The notes under the pieces are model-generated. The model had not been told where the DNA came from and made no database searches. It saw only the letters and a program-made list of their open reading frames with translations. A program made the translations under genes and the position numbers. A stretch of 64,000 nucleotides of DNA from Methylobacterium brachythecii (GTDB lineage: Bacteria; Pseudomonadota; Alphaproteobacteria; Rhizobiales; Beijerinckiaceae): the NCBI RefSeq assembly GCF_014196345.1, contig NZ_JACIDN010000005.1, positions 434,001 through 498,000 of the forward strand, written 5' to 3'. Position 1 is the stretch's first letter, and each line of letters opens with the position of its first letter. Shown here piece after piece: positions 9,643 to 17,777 of this stretch.

Positions 9643-10559
9643 GCCGCCCAGGGCCTGTTCTCGTCACTGGCGCCGCCGGCCTGCTGGGAAACAAAGTTCG
9701 TCAATTTCTCGAAGAGCGAGGGGACTCGGTGATTGCCGTCGACCGCTCGAAGGGGATGAAAACCTTCGGTCCTGTAACCGAATGCGACCTCGCAGACGTC
9801 CATCACATGCACGCCCTCGTCCGCAACGGGCTGCGTGGCGTGATCCATTGCGGCGCGCATTCCGGTCCGATGGTCGCTCGTGAGAATCCGTTCTCCATGG
9901 TGGAGGTCAACATCGTCGGGACGGCCAACATGCTGGAGATCGCGAGGATCCACGGAGCCTCGCGCTTCATCTACTGCTCTTCGACGAGCGCCTTCGGACC
10001 GACGCCGCCGGGTCCCGTTCCAGAAGACATCGCGCTTCAGCCGAAGACGGTCTACGGGGCCAGCAAGGTCGCGGGTGAGCAGCTCGTCTCGACCTATGCG
10101 TCGCAATACGGGCTGGACGGAACGAGCCTCCGGATCTCATGGGTCTTCGGTCCGCGCAGAAGCACGGATTGCGCGATCCGGACGATGATCGCGGATGCCC
10201 AGGCGGGCAGTCGAACCAGGTTCGCCTTCGGCAAGGACTTCCCGCGACAATACATCTACGTCGACGACGCGGCGAACGCGCTGATCCAGGCCTTCGACCG
10301 GCCGGAACTTCCACGCCGGGTCTACACGGTGACGGGGGGGACCTACAAAACGCTCGGCGAGATCGCGGATCTGGTCCGCTCGATTATTCCCGGCGCCGAC
10401 ATCGAATTAGGCGCCGGCGCCGATCCTGTCGACGACCTTCAGCATGAATTCGACATCTCGGCCGCGCGCCGGGATCTCGATTACGCACCGCGCCACGATC
10501 TCGAGACACGCCTGCGGACCTACGCCGCATGGCTAGCAGAACAGTCCAAAGCGTCCTGA
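9639..10559 (+). CDS. NAD-dependent epimerase/dehydratase family protein
   Basis: This is an extended-type short-chain dehydrogenase with an N-terminal nucleotide-binding motif GAAGLLG (residues about 11-17), the STSAFG serine region and the catalytic YGASK. About 306 residues, with a C-terminal substrate domain containing FGKDFPRQYIYVDDAANALI. The family acts on nucleotide sugars, sugar lactones or uronates. It overlaps the ATPase gene by 4 bases, so its substrate is probably what that importer brings in or a derivative of it. The exact reaction cannot be read from sequence. Confidence 0.88.
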   Translation: MSRPGPVLVTGAAGLLGNKVRQFLEERGDSVIAVDRSKGMKTFGPVTECDLADVHHMHALVRNGLRGVIHCGAHSGPMVARENPFSMVEVNIVGTANMLEIARIHGASRFIYCSSTSAFGPTPPGPVPEDIALQPKTVYGASKVAGEQLVSTYASQYGLDGTSLRISWVFGPRRSTDCAIRTMIADAQAGSRTRFAFGKDFPRQYIYVDDAANALIQAFDRPELPRRVYTVTGGTYKTLGEIADLVRSIIPGADIELGAGADPVDDLQHEFDISAARRDLDYAPRHDLETRLRTYAAWLAEQSKAS

Positions 10560-10569
10560 GGATCCGGTC

Positions 10570-11328
10570 TTGGAAACCTTCTCACTTGCAGGCCGCACCG
10601 CCTTCGTCACGGGCGGAAGCAGCGGTATCGGGCGCGCGATCGTGGACCTCTTCACCGCGAAAGGCGCACGCGTCGGCATCGGACACTATCAGCGCCAGGA
10701 CGAAACCGCGGCCTTCGTCGCCGACCTTTCGGCCCGAGGCCGTTCGGCAGCGGCAACCGAATGCGATGTCTCATGTGAGACCTCCGTTGCCCGGGCGAAA
10801 GCCTGGTGCGACGACCAGCTCGGGCCCGTCGACATCCTGGTGAACTGCGCCGGCATCGGCGGCGACAGGATGTTCACGGAGATGAGCGTCGCCGAATGGG
10901 ACCGCATGATCGCCGTCCACCTGCGTGGCTCGTTCCTGATCACACACGCCTTCTTCTCGGGAATGGTCGAACGCAAGTACGGGCGCATCATTTTGACCTC
11001 GTCCCAGCTCGCCTACAAAGGGGCTCCCGGCCTCGCGCATTACTGCGCCGCCAAAGCCGGCATCGTCGGCTTCGTCCGTGCCCTCAGCTACGAAGGGGCT
11101 CGCCACAACGTCACCGTCAACGGCCTCGCTCCAGGACCGGTGGAGACCGAAGTTCTCGCCAGCCTGTCCGAGGAATGGCGAGCCATGAAAATGGCTCAGC
11201 TTCCGGTCGGACGCTTCGGCAGTGTCGAGGAGATCGCACCAGCAGCCCTGCTCCTCGCATCGGAATTCGGTGGAAGAAACTTTTGCGGTCAAAACCTGTC
11301 GCCGAATGGCGGCGACGTCATGTTGTAA
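10570..11328 (+). CDS. SDR family oxidoreductase (FabG-like)
   Basis: This is a classical short-chain dehydrogenase of 252 residues with TGGSSGIG at the N-terminus, NCAG, the catalytic Ser (TSSQ) and YCAAK. The start is TTG at 10570, with TGAGGA upstream, and gives the expected METFSLAGRTAFVTGG N-terminus. It lies 10 bases after the epimerase stop. It probably oxidises or reduces a hydroxyl intermediate of the same pathway. Together with the StyA-like monooxygenase and flavin reductase further on, the set recalls indole-oxidation (iif) clusters. That parallel is inference. Confidence 0.9.
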   Translation: METFSLAGRTAFVTGGSSGIGRAIVDLFTAKGARVGIGHYQRQDETAAFVADLSARGRSAAATECDVSCETSVARAKAWCDDQLGPVDILVNCAGIGGDRMFTEMSVAEWDRMIAVHLRGSFLITHAFFSGMVERKYGRIILTSSQLAYKGAPGLAHYCAAKAGIVGFVRALSYEGARHNVTVNGLAPGPVETEVLASLSEEWRAMKMAQLPVGRFGSVEEIAPAALLLASEFGGRNFCGQNLSPNGGDVML

Positions 11329-11437
11329 TCAGCAAAATATATCCAATACGGAAATCTAATCTTAAAAACAAATAATCCTGCTGAACTCGCACTAAACCGA
11401 ATACATTTACATACTTGCCGTCGAGAGATGCAATCAA

Positions 11438-12865
11438 ATGAATCAATTCGATGTCATTATTCGAGGCGGCATCGTCGTCACTGCAACCGATACGTTTCGA
11501 GCCGATGTCGGCATCCGCCACGGCAAGATCATGACCGTCGCGAACATCCTTACGGACGGCACGAAGATCATCGATGCGAGCGGTCTTCTGGTCATGCCGG
11601 GCGGTATCGACAGTCACGTGCATCTGGCGCAGCCGTCCTTCGACGGCCCGGCCATGGCAGACGGGTTCGAGAGCGGCACCCGCTCGGCCGTCGCCGGCGG
11701 CAATACCACCGTTCTGCCTTTCGCTCTGCAGCCGCGCGGGGCCTCGCTCCGAAGCTCCGTGGTCAACTACCATAAGGAGGCCGACGGCCAATCGTATTGC
11801 GACTACGGGTTTCACCTGATCGTCACCGATCCGACGCCATCGGTTCTATCTCAGGAGCTGCCGGCTCTGGTGGAGGATGGATACACTTCGTTCAAGGTCT
11901 TCATGACGTACGACGATCTCGTACTGAATGATCGGCAATTGCTGGAGGTCTTTTCGAGCGCGAGGGACTGCAAGGCGCTCGTGATGGTCCACTGCGAGGG
12001 CTACGACGCCATTCGCTTCATGACCGAGCGTCTCGAGGCTGTCGGCAAAACGGCCCCCTACTATCACGCGGTATCCCGCCCGGAGAGCGTCGAACGTGAG
12101 GCGACCCATCGTGCGATCAGCCATGCGGAACTTACCGACGTTCCGATCATGATCGTCCACGTCTCCGGTCGCGAGCCGATGGAGCAGATCCGATGGGCTC
12201 AGAATCGCGGGATGAAGATCTACGGCGAAACGTGCCCCCAATACATTGCGCTGACGAGCGAGGACCTCAAGGGCCTGAACATGGACGAGACCGGCGGAAA
12301 ATACGTCTGCTCGCCTCCACCCCGAGAAAAAGAGAGCTGGGAAGCCGTCTGGTCAGGCATCAAGACAGGCGTCTTCCAGACGTTCTCATCCGACCACTGC
12401 CCTTTCTTCTACGAAGGAGTCGGCGGAAAGCTCAACGATAAGGCACGAACCTCTTTCAGGTGGGTGCCGAACGGCATACCAGGCGTCGAGACAAGGCTTC
12501 CAATTCTCTACTCTCGCGGCGTCGCCGAGGGCAGAATAACCGTCAACGAGTTTGTTGCCCTCACGTCGACGAACCATGCCAAGATCTACGGCCTTTATCC
12601 GGAAAAGGGGTCGATCGCGCCGGGCTTCGATGCCGACATCGTTCTATGGGATCCGAACCGGAAGGAGACGATTTCGCAACGCCTCATGCATCACGGAGCC
12701 GACTACACCCCTTACGAGGGCCAACAGGTGACCGGTTGGCCGGTTATGACGCTTCTCCGCGGCAAGATCGTCGCGGAAGAGGGCAAGATCGTCGGCAGCA
12801 AATCGGACGGACGATTTCTTAAGCGCAGACTGTCGCCGTACGCGATGCCCGGCAGCAACCGTTAG
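11438..12865 (+). CDS. Dihydropyrimidinase / D-hydantoinase family cyclic amidohydrolase
   Basis: This is a cytosolic binuclear-metal amidohydrolase that opens cyclic amides. All metal ligands of the family are visible: HVH in GGIDSHVHLAQP (about 58-60), the lysine to be carboxylated in SFKVFMTYD, His in MVHCEG, His in IVHVSG, and Asp in SSDHCPF; GETCPQY is also family-typical. 475 residues, normal length. A 109-base AT-rich gap separates it from the SDR gene, so it may have its own promoter. The substrate could be a dihydropyrimidine, a hydantoin or another cyclic imide; I cannot choose between them. Confidence 0.93.
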   Translation: MNQFDVIIRGGIVVTATDTFRADVGIRHGKIMTVANILTDGTKIIDASGLLVMPGGIDSHVHLAQPSFDGPAMADGFESGTRSAVAGGNTTVLPFALQPRGASLRSSVVNYHKEADGQSYCDYGFHLIVTDPTPSVLSQELPALVEDGYTSFKVFMTYDDLVLNDRQLLEVFSSARDCKALVMVHCEGYDAIRFMTERLEAVGKTAPYYHAVSRPESVEREATHRAISHAELTDVPIMIVHVSGREPMEQIRWAQNRGMKIYGETCPQYIALTSEDLKGLNMDETGGKYVCSPPPREKESWEAVWSGIKTGVFQTFSSDHCPFFYEGVGGKLNDKARTSFRWVPNGIPGVETRLPILYSRGVAEGRITVNEFVALTSTNHAKIYGLYPEKGSIAPGFDADIVLWDPNRKETISQRLMHHGADYTPYEGQQVTGWPVMTLLRGKIVAEEGKIVGSKSDGRFLKRRLSPYAMPGSNR

Positions 12866-12962
12866 AACGTAACAGCCAAACGCCCAAAGAGTAAGCGGTG
12901 GTGCTTAAATAGCAGGCGTAATCACCCCCAGACCAGAACCCGAACCTGAAGAGCACCGTGGC

Positions 12963-12978
12963 CCGATCTGCAGATCGG
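12963..12978. promoter_or_regulatory. Perfect 16-bp palindrome upstream of the TorT-like gene
   Basis: CCGATCTGCAGATCGG is its own reverse complement. It sits immediately upstream of a -24/-12 type promoter (12981-12995) and may be a regulator site or a fold-back. No second copy was noticed in the window. Confidence 0.4.
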
Positions 12979-12980
12979 TC

Positions 12981-12995
12981 TGGCACAATCATTGC
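12981..12995 (+). promoter_or_regulatory. Candidate sigma-54 promoter (-24/-12)
   Basis: TGGCACAATCATTGC matches the TGGCAC-N5-TTGC sigma-54 consensus with correct spacing. It lies about 90 bases before the GTG start of the TorT-like binding-protein gene and directly upstream of the palindrome at 13003-13026. The porin promoter (20709) has the same layout. Confidence 0.6.
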
Positions 12996-13002
12996 CTAGA
13001 CG

Positions 13003-13026
13003 ACTGTATCCAACATTGGATACAGT
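13003..13026. promoter_or_regulatory. 24-bp palindromic operator, candidate GntR site
   Basis: The half-sites are ACTGTATCCAA (13003-13013) and TTGGATACAGT (13016-13026), separated by two bases: an exact inverted repeat of 11 bases per arm. It overlaps or follows the expected start point of the sigma-54-type promoter just upstream, so a bound protein could repress. The GTATCC/GGATAC core resembles the GTATAC sites before the SBP and porin genes. Confidence 0.65.
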
Positions 13027-13084
13027 CGGGCGCTCGTCAGGCGCCTTTGTTTGGCCAGTGGGCCGTTTGCCCGAGGAGAAGCCA

Positions 13085-14137
13085 GTGTCGCCCAAGCAGT
13101 CCTTTCTCGCGCTGTTGCTGAGTCTTGCGGCGCTGTGTCCGATGAATGGCGAGGCCGCGCCGTGGTGGCCGGCCAAAACATACGATCTTTCGGACGGCAC
13201 GCCCATCGAAACGGACTATGTGCCGCTGCCGAAAGCAGAAAAGAAATGGAACATCTGCGTTCTATTCCCCCATCTGAAGGATAGTCTCTGGGTCGCCGCC
13301 AACTACGGCATCGTCGAAGAGGCGAAGCGCCTGGGCGTCAAGGTTACGTTGTTCCAGGCAGGCGGCTACGAGAACCTTCCAAAGCAACTGTCTCAGTTCG
13401 ACGACTGTGTTGCATCGAAGTCCGATGCCATCATCACCGGGGCGATCTCCGAGGCGGGGCTGGCGAAGAAGTTCCAGGAAGGTCTATCCAAGCAGATCCC
13501 TCAGATCGCCCTGATCAATCCGGTCGCTGACGCGCCCGTCACCGCGAAGGTGTCGGTGGATTATCCGACCTTGGGCTCTCTCGCCGCCGGCTATCTCCTC
13601 GACAGCCACGCGGGTAAAGCGGTCAAGGTCGCGGTCTTCCCGGGTCCCCAGGGGGCCGGTTGGCCGGAATCCTTCCTCAAGGGCTTCGACGAAAAGCTGA
13701 AGGGCACCCCGGCGAAGATTTCGGACATCAAGTGGGGCGACACCGGAGTAGCAGTCCAGCTCAGGCTCGTGGAGGACTCACTCCAAACCGATCCCGATAT
13801 CGGTGTGATCTGGGGCGCGCCGCCGGCCATCGAAGCCGCTGTTGGCGCGGTTGCCGATGCAGGCAAGCAGGGCAAGATCGATCTTCTGCCGTCATATGAG
13901 AACCAAGCCATGCTCGGCTTTCTCAGAAGCGGCGAAATCAAAGGCTTCCCGACCATCGCGCCGGTTCTAGAGGCACGCATCGCTATCGACATTGCAGTGC
14001 GCATCCTCGAAGGCAAGTCCTATATGAAGTCGCCCAATATCGTGCCGATTATGGTCACCAGGGATAATATTTCAAAAGCAAATCTCGACAACATCTTCGC
14101 ACCGGAAAGCTGGAGCCCATCCTACTCGGTGAATTGA
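13085..14137 (+). CDS. TorT-like periplasmic substrate-binding protein of a ribose-type ABC importer
   Basis: This is a periplasmic binding protein of the Peripla_BP_4 fold, closest by eye to TorT: the mature N-terminus WWPAKTYDL and the stretches WNICVLFPHLKDSLWVAANY and AGGYENLPKQLSQFDDCVA are TorT-like. In E. coli TorT partners the TorS sensor; here a complete RbsA/RbsC-type importer follows, so a transport role is more likely. The GTG start at 13085 has a strong ribosome site (GAGGAGAA, 4 bases away) and gives a signal peptide (QSFLALLLSLAALCPMNGEA). 350 residues. The ligand is unknown. Confidence 0.88.
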   Translation: MSPKQSFLALLLSLAALCPMNGEAAPWWPAKTYDLSDGTPIETDYVPLPKAEKKWNICVLFPHLKDSLWVAANYGIVEEAKRLGVKVTLFQAGGYENLPKQLSQFDDCVASKSDAIITGAISEAGLAKKFQEGLSKQIPQIALINPVADAPVTAKVSVDYPTLGSLAAGYLLDSHAGKAVKVAVFPGPQGAGWPESFLKGFDEKLKGTPAKISDIKWGDTGVAVQLRLVEDSLQTDPDIGVIWGAPPAIEAAVGAVADAGKQGKIDLLPSYENQAMLGFLRSGEIKGFPTIAPVLEARIAIDIAVRILEGKSYMKSPNIVPIMVTRDNISKANLDNIFAPESWSPSYSVN

Positions 14138-14211
14138 TTCGACAAAACACCGAACACTATTTGCGGCATTCCATGCGAGTGCCGCGAACAGACACGGACT
14201 GGATTGGGCAA

Positions 14212-15744
14212 ATGAGCACCGTGCCATCGACCTGCATTCTGGAAACGCGTTCGATCGGAAAACGATTCGATGCGACGATCGCACTCCAGGACGTCGACTT
14301 CGATCTCAAGTCCGGCGAGGTGCACGTGCTTTTCGGCGAGAACGGCGCCGGCAAATCCACGCTCATCAATCTCATGGCCGGCACTTTCGGAGCGACGAAG
14401 GGCGAGCTCTATTTCAACGGAGAGCAGATCCATCACTCGACGCCGGCCGTTGCGCGCCACCTCGGGATATCGGCGGTGTTCCAGGAGTTCAGCCTGGTGC
14501 CCCAGCTGACGGTTGCAGAGAATATCTTCCTGGGCCGTGAACCGGCGCGATACGGGTTCATCGACGGCCTTAAAATCGATGCGGGCGCTCGCAGGATCCT
14601 GAAGGCACTCGATTTTTCCATCGATACGACGCGGATCGTCGGAGATCTTTCACGCGCCGAACAACAGATGGTCGAGATCGCCAAGGCTCTCCTGATCGAG
14701 CCTCGCGTATTGATCCTGGACGAGCCGACGGCCTCATTGACGGAGGCCGAGACGGAGATCCTCTTCAGGAACATCGCGCGTCTGAAGGCGGCTGGGGTCG
14801 GTATCATCTACGTTTCGCACCGGATGCCGGAGATCCGGGCCCTTGCCGATCGCATCACCGTTCTGCGCGACGGCCGGAAGATCGCCACCGTCGATGCGTC
14901 CCGCGTGTCCGACGACGAACTTGTCGCCCTCATGGTCGGCAGGCAGATGGACCAGTTGTTCCCGAACGTGCCTTGCAGACCAGGCCGCGTTCGCCTGTCG
15001 GCCCACAACCTGAGCATCGCCCAAGGCGATGTGCGCGATGCAAGCATAACGCTGCGTGCAGGCGAGATCGTCGGCGTCGGCGGCCTGGTCGGCTGCGGCA
15101 AATCCGAATTCGTCCGGGCTCTGTTCGGCCTGGAACCCCTATTGGCGGGCGACATCATCATAGACGGACAAACGATCGACAACCCGACGCCGGCCGACAT
15201 GCTGGCGCGAAAGGTCTGCTATTTTCCGGCCGATCGAAATGCCGAAGGATTGGCCCTCCCGCGCAACATCATCGAGAACTCTTCGGTTACGGCAATTTCG
15301 ACCGAAACGCTGTCACGAGGCCCTTTCCTGAGGAAGGCCAGCGAGCGTCGTATGGTCGACCGCATCATCGAGCAACTGACCATCAAACCACGGCAGGGAG
15401 GCGAACGCGTTTCGAGCCTGTCCGGCGGCAACCGGCAGAAGGTCATGCTGGCGCGGGGACTGGTGCGTCCCACCGAAATCTTTCTGTTCGACGAGCCGAC
15501 CGTCGGCATCGATGTCGGCGCGAAACTCGATGTCTACAAGACGATCGGAAATCTGGTCGAAGCGGGACATGCTGTCCTTCTCGTGTCGTCCGATCTGACC
15601 GAACTGCTGCATCTCTCCCATCGCATGATCGTCTTCAAGGGAGGTCGCATCGTAGGGGAGCTCGAAGGCGCGAGGCTGAACGAAAACGAGGCGCTCTCCC
15701 TCTTTTTCGCCGACGGACCGGTTCTCAAGGCGGCGGCGGAATAA
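14212..15744 (+). CDS. Sugar-type ABC importer ATPase, RbsA/MglA family
   Basis: This is a double-domain ATPase of about 510 residues. Domain 1 has Walker A GENGAGKS, signature DLSRAEQQ and Walker B LILDEPTASL. Domain 2 has the shortened Walker A GLVGCGKS, signature LSGGNRQK and Walker B LFDEPTVGID. This asymmetry is normal for the RbsA/MglA family. Alternative in-frame starts exist at 14134 (TTG) and 14173; 14212 is chosen because similarity begins shortly after it. It lies between the binding protein and two permeases in one string. Confidence 0.92.
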   Translation: MSTVPSTCILETRSIGKRFDATIALQDVDFDLKSGEVHVLFGENGAGKSTLINLMAGTFGATKGELYFNGEQIHHSTPAVARHLGISAVFQEFSLVPQLTVAENIFLGREPARYGFIDGLKIDAGARRILKALDFSIDTTRIVGDLSRAEQQMVEIAKALLIEPRVLILDEPTASLTEAETEILFRNIARLKAAGVGIIYVSHRMPEIRALADRITVLRDGRKIATVDASRVSDDELVALMVGRQMDQLFPNVPCRPGRVRLSAHNLSIAQGDVRDASITLRAGEIVGVGGLVGCGKSEFVRALFGLEPLLAGDIIIDGQTIDNPTPADMLARKVCYFPADRNAEGLALPRNIIENSSVTAISTETLSRGPFLRKASERRMVDRIIEQLTIKPRQGGERVSSLSGGNRQKVMLARGLVRPTEIFLFDEPTVGIDVGAKLDVYKTIGNLVEAGHAVLLVSSDLTELLHLSHRMIVFKGGRIVGELEGARLNENEALSLFFADGPVLKAAAE

Positions 15745-15751
15745 GGAGACG

Positions 15752-16774
15752 ATGACCGTGAACACAAACATCATTCAAGGCTCGCCGCCGACCGTCCGGC
15801 CGGGAGCATTTCGCATCAGCTATCGTGCGATCGCGCTACCGGCCATACTCGTCGCGACCCTGTTGGCCCTTGCGCTGCTTGAGCCGCGCTTCCTGAACCA
15901 ACTCAATCTCCTCAACCTGTCGCGCAACATTTCCTTTCTGACGATCGTCGGCCTCGGGCAGATGCTCGTCATGCTCCTTGGCGGTCTGGACCTGTCGGTC
16001 GGGGTCGTCGTGGCCATCAGCAGCGTCACGGCCGCCAGCATGATGAACCACGCCGTCATATGGTGGCCGGGCAACGATGCCTTCGCCATCGCCGTCGCCT
16101 GCCTGTCCGCGATGGGCGTTGCCGCGATGATCGGGCTTCTCAACGGCCTCTTCATCGTCAAGGGCCGCGCATCGGCCTTCATCGTCACCCTGGGCATGTT
16201 CTCCGTCGTCGGAGGCGTGGCCTATTACGTGACGGCCGGCATCCCGATCTACGGTCTACCCGCTTCATTCACCAACACCCTCGGACGGGGCATGCTGTTC
16301 GGCTTGCCCTGCAGCGTCCATTTCGCGCTGTTCCTGGTCGCGGCGATCCTGATCGTTCAGCAACGGACGCGGATCGGGCGATACCTGTACGCCGTCGGCG
16401 GAAATGCGCATGCCGCGAACCTTTCCGGCATTCCGGTCAATCGCACGATCATTTCGGCTTACGTAGCCTGCTCGTTCCTTGCAGGGTTGGCGGGGCTCCT
16501 CATCACCGCACGGATCGGTGCGGGACAAGCCAATCTCGGCTCCGAATACATGCTGCACAGCATTGCGGTCTGCGTGATCGCCGGCGTCTCCCTCAGAGGC
16601 GGCGTCGGTCGCGTCGAACGCGTATTTCTCTCGGCCATCCTGCTGACGATCTTTGCCAACGCCATGAACCTCGTTCGCATAGACAGCAAATTGCAGACCA
16701 TCGTCTTCGGCATCGTCCTTCTCGGCGCCGCCATGATGGACCGCTCCAAGCAGTCGGGAGGCGGGAATGCTTGA
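15752..16774 (+). CDS. ABC importer permease, RbsC family (1 of 2)
   Basis: This is an inner-membrane subunit of the branched RbsC/BPD_transp_2 family with about 8-10 hydrophobic helices. The family signature is GLGQMLVMLLGGLDLSVG (residues about 66-83). AAGG-type spacing is good: AAGGAG precedes the ATG at 15752. 340 residues, and it overlaps the next permease gene by 8 bases. The pair would form a heterodimeric channel. Confidence 0.92.
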   Translation: MTVNTNIIQGSPPTVRPGAFRISYRAIALPAILVATLLALALLEPRFLNQLNLLNLSRNISFLTIVGLGQMLVMLLGGLDLSVGVVVAISSVTAASMMNHAVIWWPGNDAFAIAVACLSAMGVAAMIGLLNGLFIVKGRASAFIVTLGMFSVVGGVAYYVTAGIPIYGLPASFTNTLGRGMLFGLPCSVHFALFLVAAILIVQQRTRIGRYLYAVGGNAHAANLSGIPVNRTIISAYVACSFLAGLAGLLITARIGAGQANLGSEYMLHSIAVCVIAGVSLRGGVGRVERVFLSAILLTIFANAMNLVRIDSKLQTIVFGIVLLGAAMMDRSKQSGGGNA

Positions 16775-17747
16775 GCTTGCCGCGCGCAGTCGCAACATTT
16801 TCAAACCAGGCCAAGGCAAGACGCCCGCACTGCTTGTCTTGATGCTCGTCGCGTTGTTTTCCGTCACCCAGTCGAATTTTCTGTCGACCGGCAACATCAG
16901 CAATGTAGCGATCCAATCCAGCTATCTGATCATTTTTGCCTTGGCGCAAACCTACGTAATGATCGTTCGAGGCTTCGATCTCTCCATCGGATCGACCGTT
17001 TCCCTGATCAGCGTCGCCAGCAGCATGGCGATGAGTCACGCGCTCGGCCTGGGTTTCTCGCCGGCCATGGCGATCTCGAGCGGCGTGATTACCGGAATTG
17101 CCATCGGCCTCGTCGTCGGGCTGATCAATGGCGTCTTCGTCGCCGTATTCCGGCTCAATCCGTTCATCGTGACCTTGGCGACGATGAATATCTGCCTTGG
17201 TCTCGCGTCCTCGATCTCGAACGGATTTCAGATCTTCAACCTGCCGGACGGCCTGAACGCGACTTTCTATCAGGGTTCGATATTGGGCATTCCGGTTCCT
17301 GTAGTGGCGGCCTTCGTTCTGGTCGGTCTGATCCATGTGGTGTTGACCCAAATGAAGATCGGCCGCTCGAGCTATATCCTCGGCGCGAATCCGCAGGCCG
17401 CCTTCGTCGCCGGCATTCCGGTGACGTCCTACCTTCTGCTGGCCTATGCGCTGTGCTCGGCCCTGGCTGCATGCGGCGCAATCCTGCTGACCGCTCGGAC
17501 AGGCTCGGGCGAGCCCAATCTGGGCGGCAACCTCATGCTCGAGAGCATCGCTGCCGCCGTCGTCGGTGGGGCATCGCTCCGCGGGGGAAGCGGCAGCGCC
17601 TTCACTCCAGTCTTCGGAGCGGTCTTCATAACCATTCTGTCGAATGGGATGAACTTGTCGCGGATTGATGGCTACATCCAGCAAATGATTCTTGGGGCTA
17701 TCATCATTTGCACCGCTTTCGGCGAGTACAAAGGTCGAGGATCTTAG
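16767..17747 (+). CDS. ABC importer permease, RbsC family (2 of 2)
   Basis: This is the second permease of the TorT-like system, 326 residues. It carries the family motif as IVRGFDLSIGSTVSLI and the NPFIVTLATMNICLGLASS segment. Its start lies inside the end of the previous permease gene, giving coupled translation. The monooxygenase gene begins 30 bases after its stop, so uptake and oxidation of the imported compound are likely linked. Confidence 0.92.
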   Translation: MLELAARSRNIFKPGQGKTPALLVLMLVALFSVTQSNFLSTGNISNVAIQSSYLIIFALAQTYVMIVRGFDLSIGSTVSLISVASSMAMSHALGLGFSPAMAISSGVITGIAIGLVVGLINGVFVAVFRLNPFIVTLATMNICLGLASSISNGFQIFNLPDGLNATFYQGSILGIPVPVVAAFVLVGLIHVVLTQMKIGRSSYILGANPQAAFVAGIPVTSYLLLAYALCSALAACGAILLTARTGSGEPNLGGNLMLESIAAAVVGGASLRGGSGSAFTPVFGAVFITILSNGMNLSRIDGYIQQMILGAIIICTAFGEYKGRGS

Positions 17748-17777
17748 TAACTTTTGACACTCTGAGGAGGTAGATAC

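Noticed and set aside
11337..11420. TATCCAA half-site in the AT-rich gap before the hydantoinase gene as a further GntR operator
   Set aside because: Only one half is present, with no inverted partner; chance is likely in AT-rich DNA.
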